From an uncultured Eubacteriales bacterium (GTDB lineage Bacteria > Bacillota > Clostridia > Lachnospirales > Lachnospiraceae), in contig OMWY01000007.1 in the NCBI GenBank assembly GCA_900314885.1, positions 1 to 64,000 on the forward strand: a stretch of 64,000 nucleotides of DNA, given 5' to 3'. Positions 1-8,626 of this stretch are shown here, piece after piece (within the stretch, counting starts at the first letter, position 1; each line of letters begins with the position of its first letter). Position numbers and translations under genes: made by a program. Below the pieces are notes generated by a model. The model had not been told where the DNA came from. It worked only from the letters and a program-made list of their open reading frames with translations, and ran no database searches.

Positions 1-1
1 C

Positions 2-139
2 TTCCTTCTGGGCCTGCTTAACTTTTGAATTCATAAATACCGTACATCTTGAACCAAGATCTATAGGTGCTTCGGCAAAAAGAGCGATCTTTGCGAAGTC
101 ACGTACTTCATATCCGAGAGGGCCGTGATCATAATGATC
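2..139 (-). pseudogene. Internal fragment of an acyl-CoA dehydratase activase (BadF/BadG/BcrA/BcrD ATPase family), no start
   Basis: Read on the minus strand, the frame opening after a TAA at 140-142 encodes [12 protein letters not shown], then [20 protein letters not shown], and runs off the window edge. In large activases related to 2-hydroxyglutaryl-CoA dehydratase activators, the block 'D(F)..IAL....P(I/V)DL..RCTVFM' lies deep inside the ATPase domain, with the Cys next to the 4Fe-4S ligand region. There is no ATG, GTG or TTG with a ribosome site in this frame. It overlaps the 3' end of the receiver gene in another frame, so the two genes appear joined by a deletion or an assembly join near 100-125. 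The family call rests on motif memory. Confidence 0.5.
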
Positions 140-396
140 TTAGCCTCGTGCTCTCCGTCGATCTTATTCTTAAGCTCTGCCTCACGGATCTTCGAGAGGA
201 CCTCGATACCGTCCATATTCGGCATGCAGACATCGAGGCAGATGAGGTCATAAGGCTCTCCGTCCTCAAGCGCCAGTTCAAATGCCGCGAAGGCCTCTGC
301 TCCGTCTACCGTGGCGTCGGTAGTGCCAAATTCTGACAGGAGCTTCTGGGTGTACTTGCGGCTCGCGTAATCATCTTCAGCTAGTAATATTTTCAT
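61..396 (-). CDS. CheY-like response regulator receiver protein, C-terminus lost
   Basis: Single receiver domain of 111 residues. Visible are the acidic pair E7/D8-D9, the phospho-acceptor Asp55 in [13 protein letters not shown] and the conserved Thr in MITAL. Receivers usually have about 120 residues and end with a KP motif and helix 5. Here the sequence after [13 protein letters not shown] turns into a non-homologous tail ([10 protein letters not shown]) and stops. The alternative frame across the same bases reads like an activase, so the C-terminus has been replaced. It lies downstream of the CheA-like kinase across a 130-bp repeat-bearing gap and is probably the last member of that signalling operon. 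Without the KP lysine it may not signal normally. Confidence 0.8.
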   Translation of the reverse strand: MKILLAEDDYASRKYTQKLLSEFGTTDATVDGAEAFAAFELALEDGEPYDLICLDVCMPNMDGIEVLSKIREAELKNKIDGEHEAKIIMITALSDMKYVTSQRSLFLPKHL

Positions 397-528
397 AGAT
401 ACCTCTTCTTTGGTAGAAAATCAACAAGTTGATTTTCTCTTAGTAAAGCCGGTGGATTGAGGATTAGACCTCAATCCCGGGACCCATCACTGCGTGATGC
501 GTCATTCAGCTTGCTGATTTTCTTCAAT
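397..528. repeat. Cluster of small hairpin repeats between receiver and CheA-like genes
   Basis: Three perfect hairpins lie in this gap: GAAAATCAAC/GTTGATTTTC at 416-437, ATTGAGG/CCTCAAT at 456-475 and CATCAC/GTGATG at 485-499. A partial GCTGATTTTC arm follows at about 513-522. The first hairpin matches the end hairpin of the repeats at 17347-17630 and 44050-44071 in shape and most bases, so this is a degenerate member of the same dispersed family. Confidence 0.6.
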
Positions 529-1926
529 CTACAGGAAATTAGCCAGGTCTGATATATGGTCATATGGCAGTTCAAATGTCACGGCAGTCCCCTTTCCAGC
601 CTCGCTGCTCACCTTAATCATGCCATGAATATCACCTATTAACTTACCTGCTGCCTCAGCTCCGGCATTTACGCCGAAGCTTCCGGTCGTCTGTCTGTCA
701 TTTCTTGAATTAAAGCCCGCCTTAAAAGGAAGCTCGAGTATCTCCTCTTCCGTATATTCGTCGGCGGATTTTGTTAAAATGCCTCTCATGGAAGCTCTCT
801 TAAGAAGCTTCGCTGTATCCACTCCCCTGCCATCATCGGAGAGGGATATCATGACTCCCTCGAAGCGGTCAGCGGGACGAATCTTAACGGTAACATTTCC
901 GATGTCCGACTTTCCCGCCTCCTTACGCTCTTCCGGCGACTCTATTCCATGGTCTATGGAGTTCCTGATAATATGCGTCACTGCCTTAGACAGAGGGCTT
1001 ATCTTATACTTCTCAAGGCGACAGGCCCTATAGGTAGCCTCTTCATCATCGCCGCAGTCTACATTAAACATAACCTTCTTACCCTGCTGGTGGGCCATTT
1101 CTATCGCTGCGACACGACACTTCGTGACTATCTGCTTAAGGTCATCAAGTCTCGCGTTATCTACCCAGAGCTTGAGTTGCTCATTTAACTCAGATAGAAT
1201 CGTAGCTATTTCATTGTCCCCGCTTACCTCGGAGAAAACAGACTCAATAATATCGTTAAAGTCGTGACTTATCTGGCGAAGATCCTCCATCTGGTCGTCC
1301 GTAACCGTGTAGTTCGTGAGCTTGTTTTTAAGAGTCACGAGTACTTCATTCGGAGACTTGATTTCAGGGGGAACAGGCTCATTTTTACAAACGGCGCTCT
1401 CTTCTTTTCTGTAGCTCTCAACCTCAGCCTTTACCTCATCGGAAGCCGTCTCCGAAGGAATATAGTAGCGCTTTCTTGCGCCGGCGCTCTCGCCCGGCTT
1501 TCTTGTCGGTGACTTGTCAAAGCCCACGTCTCCCGTATCCATCGACTTTATGAGGTTTATGACATCATCAGCGACACCATCGACGGCAGCGCCTCCCGTG
1601 AGCTTTGCTATCTCATTGTGGACGAAGGCTGAATAGGCCGCCATAACCTCTTCCATCTGGTCGAAATCAGGCTCACTCGCCCGTTGGTCTCTGTAGCTTT
1701 CGAGAAGCTTAATGAGGGCTGTGCTCGCTTCCGAAATATTGTCAAAGAGAAGCGTATCCGCGCTGTTCTGGATCTGGATTACAAGCTTCTCCATATTCGC
1801 CAGCGTATTTTTTGAAAATGTTCCGAGCATCTCAGCAGCTGTCACATAACCATCAACCCTCTGGACGAGCTCTTCCGTGGAATCCGCGAATATCTTAACT
1901 ATAGGTTCAAGATTTGAGACTGACAC
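529..1926 (-). CDS. CheA-like histidine kinase lacking CheW domain
   Basis: 465 residues from a GTG start preceded by GAGGAGG. The C-terminal half resembles the CheA ATPase core: an N box HIIRNSIDHGIE at about 330-342, a G1 box SDDGRGVD, and a closing segment KVSSEAGKGTAVTFELP. The G2 region reads TGSFGVNAGAEAAGKLIG instead of the usual GRGVGMDVV, so ATP-lid chemistry may differ. There is no CheW/P5 domain, and I see no clear HxxKG phosphotransfer motif in the helical N-terminal 130 residues. The start overlaps the end of the HD-GYP gene by 20 bp, implying translational coupling. Probable role: phosphorelay partner of the neighbouring kinase and receivers. It could be catalytically atypical. 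Confidence 0.8.
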   Translation of the reverse strand: MSVSNLEPIVKIFADSTEELVQRVDGYVTAAEMLGTFSKNTLANMEKLVIQIQNSADTLLFDNISEASTALIKLLESYRDQRASEPDFDQMEEVMAAYSAFVHNEIAKLTGGAAVDGVADDVINLIKSMDTGDVGFDKSPTRKPGESAGARKRYYIPSETASDEVKAEVESYRKEESAVCKNEPVPPEIKSPNEVLVTLKNKLTNYTVTDDQMEDLRQISHDFNDIIESVFSEVSGDNEIATILSELNEQLKLWVDNARLDDLKQIVTKCRVAAIEMAHQQGKKVMFNVDCGDDEEATYRACRLEKYKISPLSKAVTHIIRNSIDHGIESPEERKEAGKSDIGNVTVKIRPADRFEGVMISLSDDGRGVDTAKLLKRASMRGILTKSADEYTEEEILELPFKAGFNSRNDRQTTGSFGVNAGAEAAGKLIGDIHGMIKVSSEAGKGTAVTFELPYDHISDLANFL

Positions 1927-2983
1927 TTGCGTTCCTCCTCAACTGATTCTGTATTTTTGTAAAAATATCGATAATATCAGGATCGAAGCTCTTGCCTGAC
2001 TCATCCGTAATAATCTGCATGGCTTCATCATGTGAAAAAGCGTCGCGGTAACATTTATCACGGGTAAGTGTATCATAGACGTCAACGACTGTAAATATTC
2101 TCGCGGCCAGAGGAATCTCATTTCCCTTAAGCCCCTTAGGATAGCCCTTGCCGTTCCATTTTTCATGGTGATAATAGGCTATATCAATCGCCATGGCGAG
2201 GTACCTCGAATATGAGTTCCTTGAGTATATCTCTTTTAGGGTCCTCGCCCCTGTCTCGGTATGAGTCTTCATGATAGCGAATTCATCAGGAGTAAGCTTC
2301 CCCCTCTTGAGGAGGATTCTGTCGCTTATCGTGAGATTTCCAATATCATGAAGGGGAGCCGCAAGCTCTATATCGTCTATGAAGCTGTTGCTGACTTCCT
2401 TCTCGTACTTAGGTGAGAGCTGGAGGCTCTGGGCTAGGAACCTTGCGTTCTCGGAAACATTTATCATATGGGTTCCCGTCGGATCCTCCCTAGTCTCGGC
2501 AAGCTTAACGAGACCGTATATGAGAAATCTCTGGTCATCGGTAATCTTGTCTATCTGGTCCTTCATCATCTTGTGGAGGCGCTTATTATAATCCTCGAGC
2601 TCACGCTGCATGGAAATGTTCTTCATCTGGGTATTCACCCGCATCGTGACCTCATTTACATCGAAGGGCTTTTCTATGAAGTCGGCGGCACCAAGTGAAA
2701 AGCACCTCTTCTTCGTCTCCGGATCAGAAAGCGCAGTCACGAAAATGATGGGAATCTCGGCAGTGCTTGGAACTGCCTTAAGCATATCGCAAAACTCAAA
2801 ACCATCAACTCCCGGCATGGCGATATCGAGAAGTATCAGGTCAGGGAGCTTCGCCTGAATGGCATCCTTCGCCTCATACGCGCTCTGTACCGCTCTCACC
2901 GTATATCCTGCGTTCTTAATGATATTAGCCAATACCGCAAGGTTTGTAACCACATCGTCAACTATAAGGATATTACCTTCCAT
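1907..2983 (-). CDS. Response regulator with HD-GYP cyclic-di-GMP phosphodiesterase domain
   Basis: 358 residues. The N-terminal receiver (1-120) carries D9/D10 and the phospho-acceptor Asp53 in LILLDIAMPG, plus a KP at EKPFDVNE. A short helical linker leads to an HD-GYP domain (about 150-350) with LHDIGN, the later HxE residues, YHHEKWNGKGYP and a DVYDTLTRDKCYR helix. The usual HDIGK lysine is Asn here. HD-GYP enzymes hydrolyse c-di-GMP, typically controlled by receiver phosphorylation. The gene lies 8 bp after the sensor kinase gene, which probably supplies the phosphate, and overlaps the CheA-like gene downstream. Confidence 0.93.
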   Translation of the reverse strand: MEGNILIVDDVVTNLAVLANIIKNAGYTVRAVQSAYEAKDAIQAKLPDLILLDIAMPGVDGFEFCDMLKAVPSTAEIPIIFVTALSDPETKKRCFSLGAADFIEKPFDVNEVTMRVNTQMKNISMQRELEDYNKRLHKMMKDQIDKITDDQRFLIYGLVKLAETREDPTGTHMINVSENARFLAQSLQLSPKYEKEVSNSFIDDIELAAPLHDIGNLTISDRILLKRGKLTPDEFAIMKTHTETGARTLKEIYSRNSYSRYLAMAIDIAYYHHEKWNGKGYPKGLKGNEIPLAARIFTVVDVYDTLTRDKCYRDAFSHDEAMQIITDESGKSFDPDIIDIFTKIQNQLRRNASVSLKS

Positions 2984-2991
2984 TCTCGATC

Positions 2992-4464
2992 TTATCTCCC
3001 CTCTTCCGGAAACATCTCGTCGAATTTCTGCTTGACAAATTTATACTGCTCGAGGGCCTTGTCGTGGTCGCCCCTTCTTACAATTAATTCCAGACGAAAG
3101 GCCTCACGCTTAAGGTCCTTGTCAGCCTCTTCATCTGAGATAAGGTTCTTTACCGTAGCGGAGAAATTCTCAGCCTTCTCCCAGCTGCCTAGCTCTATGC
3201 ATATTAAGAGCTTATCCATGGAAGACCTGATTTCCTTCAGATTATCACGGGTTCCGAACTTATAAATATCGTCAAGCTGCATATTTAAGTCTTCGCTCGA
3301 TGAATATGTCTCGGCTCCCGAATATCTTCCTATGCCTTCATAGACAAAGTTTCCCGATGGGAACTTGATATCCTCGAGGTTGCCCTCTTTGTCGGTAGGC
3401 TTGCCAAGAATCACGGTAAAGGAAAATGAACTGCCCTTGCCCTCCTCACTCTCGACCTTTATTGTGCCGCCCATCATTTCAACGAGCTGCTTGGATATGG
3501 AAAGTCCGAGGCCAGTGCCGCCAAAGCGTCTTGTGATTGACGCGTCAACCTGGGAGAAGCTCTTGAAGAGCTTGCCCATATTATCCTTGGCTATGCCTAT
3601 GCCGGTATCCATAACCATAAAGAATAGTTCAACGTACTTCTCCTCATCCTTCGTCATGGAAACCTCGAGGGCTATATGGCCGACAGAGGTAAATTTCACG
3701 GCGTTACTAATGAGGTTGTTAAGGATCTGGGTGAGACGGAGCTCATCTCCAACCAGGACAGGTGGTATATCTTCGGCTACGTTCATGATGAGCTTCAATC
3801 CCTTCTCATTTACAAGGGCTATATTTCCCGCCATGGTCTTATTTAAGAAATCTCTTACCGCAAATGGCTTATTCTCGAGGACTAATTTGCCCGCGTCAAT
3901 CTTAGAGAAATCAAGGAGCTCGTTAATCATGCGGCTCATATTCACACAACAGCGCTCTATGGTATTAACAGTATCAAGCTGCTGGGGCGTGAGATTCGTA
4001 TCGAGAAGCATATGGGCCATGCCCTGAATTCCATTTACAGGGGTGCGGAGCTCGTGTGTGATATTCGATACAAACTCGTTCTTATATTTCCTTGCCTTCT
4101 CGAGTTCCTTCTTTGTATTCGCAAGCTCGAGGGATACGGCCTTCACATCAGTTCTGTCATCCGCCGCGACAAGGTAGAGGTTATCCTCCTTCAGTTCCTT
4201 TATCTTAAGAAGCACAGGGAAGCAGGTCTCATTCTTCCTGTAAATATCCGCGTGAACCGGATTTCTCCCTGTTTTCGCAAGCTTTACATTTGGGAAAAGA
4301 GATGAGAAGCCGCACATAGGTTCATTTTCAAAATACCCAAGTTCAGTTTTTGCGGAATCGGAACAGTCCAATAAGTTTCCTTTCTCGTCAAAGAGGAAAA
4401 TCATCTCAGTGATGTTCTCCTTCACTAACTGCCAGTCAAGCTGCCTCATCGTTTCTTCTGCCAT
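2992..4464 (-). CDS. PAS-containing sensor histidine kinase
   Basis: The start at 4464 is preferred over the in-frame ATG at 4494: AAAGAGG lies 6 bases upstream, and 4494 is only about 13 bases from the predicted transcription start. It gives 490 residues. Order: a PAS-like N-terminus (ITEMIFLFDEKGNLLDCSD), a coiled linker, HisKA with NITHELRTPVNG as phospho-site, HATPase with NNLISNAVKFT, DTGIGIA and GGTGLGLSIS, then about 130 residues of helical tail with no Hpt HxxKG motif or receiver. No membrane segment is visible, so it is probably cytoplasmic. It heads the operon feeding the HD-GYP regulator. Confidence 0.92.
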   Translation of the reverse strand: MAEETMRQLDWQLVKENITEMIFLFDEKGNLLDCSDSAKTELGYFENEPMCGFSSLFPNVKLAKTGRNPVHADIYRKNETCFPVLLKIKELKEDNLYLVAADDRTDVKAVSLELANTKKELEKARKYKNEFVSNITHELRTPVNGIQGMAHMLLDTNLTPQQLDTVNTIERCCVNMSRMINELLDFSKIDAGKLVLENKPFAVRDFLNKTMAGNIALVNEKGLKLIMNVAEDIPPVLVGDELRLTQILNNLISNAVKFTSVGHIALEVSMTKDEEKYVELFFMVMDTGIGIAKDNMGKLFKSFSQVDASITRRFGGTGLGLSISKQLVEMMGGTIKVESEEGKGSSFSFTVILGKPTDKEGNLEDIKFPSGNFVYEGIGRYSGAETYSSSEDLNMQLDDIYKFGTRDNLKEIRSSMDKLLICIELGSWEKAENFSATVKNLISDEEADKDLKREAFRLELIVRRGDHDKALEQYKFVKQKFDEMFPEEGR

Positions 4465-4513
4465 AACAAGCCTCTTTCGTGTAGTAACTCCCATTCTTAA
4501 CGTCTTTTAAGTT

Positions 4514-4542
4514 ATTATACCATAATCCTGCGTAAATTTCAG
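4514..4542 (-). promoter_or_regulatory. Predicted extended -10 sigma-A promoter for the sensor-kinase operon
   Basis: On the minus strand a perfect TATAAT (plus 4514-4519) is preceded by TGG, giving an extended -10 (TGnTATAAT). A weak -35-like CTGAAA lies 17 bases further upstream. Transcription would start near 4507, which supports the 4464 translation start. Confidence 0.6.
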
Positions 4543-4638
4543 CTTTTTTTGCAACTTTTCTCTTTTTGTGGGTTGAATGAGCTTCACTTGCGTGAGAACA
4601 CGGCAATTCACAAGATTCATGAAAATCGAAGATTTTAC

Positions 4639-4684
4639 TTGACAAAACGAGAAGAAAAGAATATAATCTTTCTAGTACTAGAAA
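4639..4684 (+). promoter_or_regulatory. Consensus promoter with palindromic operator for the XRE regulator
   Basis: TTGACA at 4639-4644, a 17-base spacer and TATAAT at 4662-4667 form a full consensus sigma-A promoter. A perfect 16-bp palindrome, TTTCTAGTACTAGAAA, occupies 4669-4684, directly over the expected transcription start. A dimeric regulator bound there would block initiation. The adjacent XRE gene is the obvious candidate, giving negative autoregulation. The binding itself is inferred. Confidence 0.75.
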
Positions 4685-4733
4685 AGGAATCTTTATATTT
4701 CATCATATTATTATACTACTGAGGAGGCACTCG

Positions 4734-5096
4734 ATGAATTTTAACGTAAGATTAAGAACCCTGCGTCAGAAGCATAAGCTTACACAGAGTGAGCTTGCGG
4801 ATATCTTAGGCCTTAAGCCTACCGCAATCTCTAACTATGAGTCAAAAAGAAATGAGCCGTCTTTCGACAAGCTCATTGCTTTATCCAAGTATTTTGATGT
4901 GTCATGTGACTACCTCTTAGGTGTCAGTGACGCGTATCTTCCTGTGGGCGGTGAAGTTCTTGATAAGGATATAGTAGAGTTCTTCAACCTCTACCAGCAG
5001 CTCTCGCCTGAGAATTCTGCTCTTATGAGAGATTACGCCCAGTATCTTATATACAGGCAGGCTAAGCAGGACGCTGACAGAAAGATCAACGGCTAA
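4734..5096 (+). CDS. XRE-family helix-turn-helix transcriptional regulator
   Basis: 120 residues preceded by GAGGAGG. The N-terminal 65 residues are a Cro/C1-type [21 protein letters not shown], the turn [13 protein letters not shown] as recognition helix, then [22 protein letters not shown]. The C-terminal 50 residues are helical ([27 protein letters not shown]) and probably dimerise. It is the only plus-strand gene in the first 50 kb, with its own strong promoter and palindromic operator. Its 3' end overlaps the convergent dUTPase gene by 4 bp. Targets beyond its own promoter are unknown. Confidence 0.92.
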   Translation: MNFNVRLRTLRQKHKLTQSELADILGLKPTAISNYESKRNEPSFDKLIALSKYFDVSCDYLLGVSDAYLPVGGEVLDKDIVEFFNLYQQLSPENSALMRDYAQYLIYRQAKQDADRKING

Positions 5097-5524
5097 GCTT
5101 TACCGCTTGTTCCGAAACCTCCCCGGTTCTTGCCGGAGAGGTTTTCTACTTCACAGAACTCTATATGCGGCTGGTGCTCTATTATCCGGAACTGGCACAG
5201 GCGGTCGTTAACGTGAACCTCAGTATCCCGGGTAGCGAGTGCCGGCCACATCCATTCGTCATTATTGCCACAGTAGGATTCATCTATGACGCCCATATGG
5301 TTTGTCTGAATGAGGCCAAAGTTCTTGAAGGTAGAACTCCTTGGGACTACCAGGGCTTCATAGCCCCTAGGAAGCTCCATGGCAACGCCTAAGCGGATAA
5401 GCTTAAAATCACCCTTCTTGAAGGCAACATCCTCCGCTGCCCTCAGGTCTATCCAGTCGGAGTTTCCGGCTATATAGGTGAGCTTTTCTATCTTATCTGA
5501 AATATATCTGATTTTAATATCCAT
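5093..5524 (-). CDS. dut: dUTP diphosphatase (trimeric dUTPase family)
   Basis: 143 residues, the usual length. All five family motifs are seen: DLRAAE (1), PRSST (2), [14 protein letters not shown] (3, with the catalytic Asp), RLCQFRI (4) and RGGFGTSG (5, C-terminal lid). The enzyme hydrolyses dUTP to dUMP, keeping uracil out of DNA and feeding dTMP synthesis. No strong ribosome site precedes the ATG. It lies 15 bp downstream of the TPR protein gene on the same strand and may be the last gene of that operon. Motif 3 is a little longer than in E. coli Dut, as in some phage and Firmicute forms. Confidence 0.92.
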   Translation of the reverse strand: MDIKIRYISDKIEKLTYIAGNSDWIDLRAAEDVAFKKGDFKLIRLGVAMELPRGYEALVVPRSSTFKNFGLIQTNHMGVIDESYCGNNDEWMWPALATRDTEVHVNDRLCQFRIIEHQPHIEFCEVENLSGKNRGGFGTSGKA

Positions 5525-5539
5525 AAATATTCTAATTTT

Positions 5540-6949
5540 CTATAAGCCAAGCGCCGCCAGTCTGTCCTTTGCTTCGGAGGCTCGGCTTGTATTGCTGTAA
5601 TTGTCTATAAGATTCTGATAATATTTCGCGGCAGTCTTGGCATTTCCCTTCCTGTCGTATGCCCTTCCGAGGAAATAAATGGAATCTACATTGTCAGGAT
5701 TCATCTTAAGCGACTTCTTAAGGAGCTTAATAGCCTCATCATATTTTCCAGCGTTATAGGTATCTCTGCCTTCCACAAAAAGTGAAGCGCTTCTGTCCGC
5801 GAAAACATCATCCGCTATCGTATTATAGAGAGCAAGCGCGCTCTTATCCGTGATATCATCCTTGGACAGCTTCACAAGAGTATCGGCAGCCTTTTCCTTA
5901 TCATTTAAGAAATAATACTGAGCTGCCTGATAGAGAGGATCGTAATCCACAACCGTGACAGCCGACTCGCTTGAAACCGCAGATCCGCTTGCGGTACCGG
6001 TCGACAGCCCTAACTGCTTCTTATAATCATCTATCTGCTTAGAGAGTCTCTCATTCTCGCTCTTAGCGGCATCGAGATCTGAGTTAGCCTTGGCAAGCTG
6101 TTCATTTACCTTTATGAATTCATCCCTGTTGCTCTCAGTAGACTGCTGCCTGATTCCCGGCATAATAACCACTATAGAAAATATAATTCCTACCGCAAGA
6201 CCGGCTATCAGCGTAATCCAAGGCATGAAGTTCGGATGATATTCCTTATAGGTACTTACAGGAGCGAAGGACTCCCTGCCCGACACATATCTGTCCTCGA
6301 CCTGAACAGCCTTCTTCGCCGTCTCGGTTACCTGCTCGGCATGCTTGTTTACCTCTTCTAAATAAAGGCCCGTAATTGGATTGGCGTTATCTATCCTGTA
6401 AGCGCTTTCAAGATAATTCTTTGCCCTTACATAGTCCTTATTTCTTATATAGCATAAAGCCAAAAGCTGAAGCGCCTGAAGATAGTGAGGGGCTTCAGCC
6501 GTAACCTTTTTAAGGGCAATTATCGCTATATCGGGATTGCCGTTTTTAGCAGAACGAAGGGCCGAATTATACTTTTTCACAAGCTGGTTAACTGTGGCCA
6601 ATCTGGTCGGATTATCCTGAACAAGAGAAATGTATTTATCGGCAAGATTATCCTTCTTCTTATAATTCTTACTGATAACCCATTCTGAAAGCGCTGAAAC
6701 AACTTCACCCTCTTCATAATAAATGAGGCCTAAGAGGTTTCTCGCGTCAGTATTTCTCTTATCTATCTTAAGACAGTTCTTTAATTTTTCAGTCGCGCCG
6801 GTAAGGTCTCTTTCTTTGGCCTTAGCAAGCGCCTCATTGTAGCACCTGTTTGAAATATGGTAGAGCCTCTTAAATATCGCGACATCCTCGCCGCATGAAG
6901 GGCAGCGGTTATCGGAATTAAGCTCATTTCCGCAATATGGACACCGCAT
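5540..6949 (-). CDS. Zinc-ribbon, single-membrane-span TPR protein
   Basis: 469 residues. A CxxC...CxxC zinc ribbon (MRCPYCGNE, NRCPSCGE) opens the protein, followed by two or three TPR-like helix pairs (residues 30-200). One membrane span follows near 245-265 (WITLIAGLAVGIIFSIVVI), then a coiled coil (about 270-315), a Ser/Ala-rich linker and C-terminal TPRs (340-469), including YNAGKYDEAIKLLKKSLKMNPDN. TPRs thus lie on both sides of the membrane, suggesting a scaffold. The start overlaps the stop of the 45-residue gene by one base (TAATG), so translation is coupled. Specific function is not known. Confidence 0.82.
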   Translation of the reverse strand: MRCPYCGNELNSDNRCPSCGEDVAIFKRLYHISNRCYNEALAKAKERDLTGATEKLKNCLKIDKRNTDARNLLGLIYYEEGEVVSALSEWVISKNYKKKDNLADKYISLVQDNPTRLATVNQLVKKYNSALRSAKNGNPDIAIIALKKVTAEAPHYLQALQLLALCYIRNKDYVRAKNYLESAYRIDNANPITGLYLEEVNKHAEQVTETAKKAVQVEDRYVSGRESFAPVSTYKEYHPNFMPWITLIAGLAVGIIFSIVVIMPGIRQQSTESNRDEFIKVNEQLAKANSDLDAAKSENERLSKQIDDYKKQLGLSTGTASGSAVSSESAVTVVDYDPLYQAAQYYFLNDKEKAADTLVKLSKDDITDKSALALYNTIADDVFADRSASLFVEGRDTYNAGKYDEAIKLLKKSLKMNPDNVDSIYFLGRAYDRKGNAKTAAKYYQNLIDNYSNTSRASEAKDRLAALGL

Positions 6950-7086
6950 TATTTTTCGTTCTCCTCTATAATCTCCTTAATAAGGTCAGCCACATCCGAC
7001 ATGTCATTTCCCTTGATAGCGTCCTCGGCGTCATCGACCTCAAGGCTCGGCTTGAATTTCTCTAATTCCTTCTCAAAATCTAACAT
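6949..7086 (-). CDS. Small acidic protein of 45 residues, coupled to both neighbours
   Basis: Translation of the minus strand from ATG at 7086 gives MLDFEKELEKFKPS, an acidic middle with VDDAEDAIKG, and a helical end DVADLIKEIIEENEK before TAA. Its start overlaps the stop of the FapA-type gene by one base (TAATG), and its stop overlaps the start of the TPR gene in the same way. Double one-base coupling and a consistently coding-like, strongly acidic composition argue that it is real despite its size. No family recognised. It might be an adaptor between the two flanking proteins. Confidence 0.75.
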   Translation of the reverse strand: MLDFEKELEKFKPSLEVDDAEDAIKGNDMSDVADLIKEIIEENEK

Positions 7087-8543
7087 TAATTTCTCACCAT
7101 TACAGTCTTTCCGTTAAGCATCTTAAAAGTAACATTATTTACAATATCAGGCACACGAAGTTTAGCTCCGTTAACGGTAATGAATGTGCCCGGATAGGCC
7201 TGACCGTCAACTACTACGCATGCGGTCTTCGCTAAATTGATATCTTCCGCGAGCTGTTCGCGTTTCTTTTTGATATCCATAATCTGGCTTGAGATATTTA
7301 CCTTATCCCTGGTTACGATTTTCTTCATTTCAACAATCTTAGGATTGTTGATGCCGTTCATAATAGCCTCGTCAAGAACCTTCATCTTGCCTTCGGTCTT
7401 ATAGAGGTTTTTGGTCGCGGCCTTTAAGTCGTCCTCAAGCTTCTTAAGCATGGCGACAGGATCGCCGTGGGTGCCGACCTCAACCTCGGTCTTAACTTCA
7501 CCGAGGTTTCCTATATATGAAGCCTCGACCTTGGTAGCAGAACGGGTTATGCCACCTACAAGGGCGCCAAGATTCCCGGAAATAAATACCCCCTGCTTTG
7601 CGGTTATATCGCAGTTTAGGATAGCGTTCGCCTTAACAGTTCCCTTTACTTCAAGGGTTGTCTGCTCAAAGAACTTACCCTCTACATCACCATCGCAGAT
7701 TATCTTACCGGTTCCGCCGCCTTGCATACCATTTCTAAGGATAACGCCCTGACCGCTCATAAGCTCGCAGTCTTCGACGTGGCCCTCTACGGTGATAAAG
7801 CCAGTAGTCCTTATATGGAGGCCCGAGAGCACATCCCCGCTTACATGGACATCTCCCGCAAAATCGATATTGCCATAGGCATAGTCGACATCACCATCTA
7901 CCATGAGGACATGGGAAATGATGAGGGAGTTATCGGTAAAGTCAGCTCTTCCGTCAAAGGTCGCGTAGTATTCGGTGTGCTCCTGGTTGGTATAGAAGCC
8001 CTTGCCCTTGAAAGGTCTAAGCTCCTGCCCCTTGAGGGCAACAACCGGCTCACCCTTGATATTCATGCCGTCATCGCCTGTCATACCGCTATGGTAGCGG
8101 GCTAAGAGTTGGTCCTTCTTTACAACGGTTATGGCATCATAATCCGAATAATCCACGCTGCCATCCTCAAGTATACGAGGCTTCCTGCTCTTGGTTCTCT
8201 CTATGAACATCTCAAAGTAGCCGTCTTTACCCTGGGTAGGCTTTTCACCTCTCGCTACACATGTCTCAACAAGATATACGCTTTCATCAAGCATTCTCTG
8301 AATCTCATCCTCAAGGAAGCCGTACTTCACATCCTTGCTGATGAGAAATGCCTTGATATCCTCAAGTGTAACGTGATCCTCTTCGCTGAGCGGCCAGAGC
8401 ATAAGATGAGCCTCCATAGCGTCCTCGCTTATGGACACTATGGACCTGCTCCTCCAGTCCATCTGAAGCTTCTTCTCACTCTCATTATCAGCAGCGGCGC
8501 TCGCGCGCTGTTTTATAAGCTCACGCACATTTATCTCAGACAT
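7086..8543 (-). CDS. FapA-family (DUF342) polymer-forming protein
   Basis: 485 residues from the ATG at 8543; a longer reading to 8597 lacks a good ribosome site. After an N-terminal 170-residue region comes the DUF342 right-handed beta-helix-like core (about 190-350): VDGDVDYAYGNIDFAGDVHVSGDV, VEGHVEDCEL, GDVEGKF, VKGTVKANAILNCDITAKQGVFISG. A coiled coil follows (about 370-440), then a short beta-rich end. Proteins of this family are widespread in Firmicutes and linked to envelope or flagellar/surface processes, but the biochemical role is unsettled. It is the first gene of the coupled trio. Confidence 0.85.
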   Translation of the reverse strand: MSEINVRELIKQRASAAADNESEKKLQMDWRSRSIVSISEDAMEAHLMLWPLSEEDHVTLEDIKAFLISKDVKYGFLEDEIQRMLDESVYLVETCVARGEKPTQGKDGYFEMFIERTKSRKPRILEDGSVDYSDYDAITVVKKDQLLARYHSGMTGDDGMNIKGEPVVALKGQELRPFKGKGFYTNQEHTEYYATFDGRADFTDNSLIISHVLMVDGDVDYAYGNIDFAGDVHVSGDVLSGLHIRTTGFITVEGHVEDCELMSGQGVILRNGMQGGGTGKIICDGDVEGKFFEQTTLEVKGTVKANAILNCDITAKQGVFISGNLGALVGGITRSATKVEASYIGNLGEVKTEVEVGTHGDPVAMLKKLEDDLKAATKNLYKTEGKMKVLDEAIMNGINNPKIVEMKKIVTRDKVNISSQIMDIKKKREQLAEDINLAKTACVVVDGQAYPGTFITVNGAKLRVPDIVNNVTFKMLNGKTVMVRN

Positions 8544-8626
8544 GATACACCTGCCTCTCCACTGTAAATACACTACAGCACATCTGTATAGGTTCATTTT
8601 AGCATATCCGGTCTAAAATGGCAATA

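Noticed and set aside
3365-4027. 220-residue plus-strand open frame
   Set aside because: Shadow of the sensor kinase catalytic region on the opposite strand.
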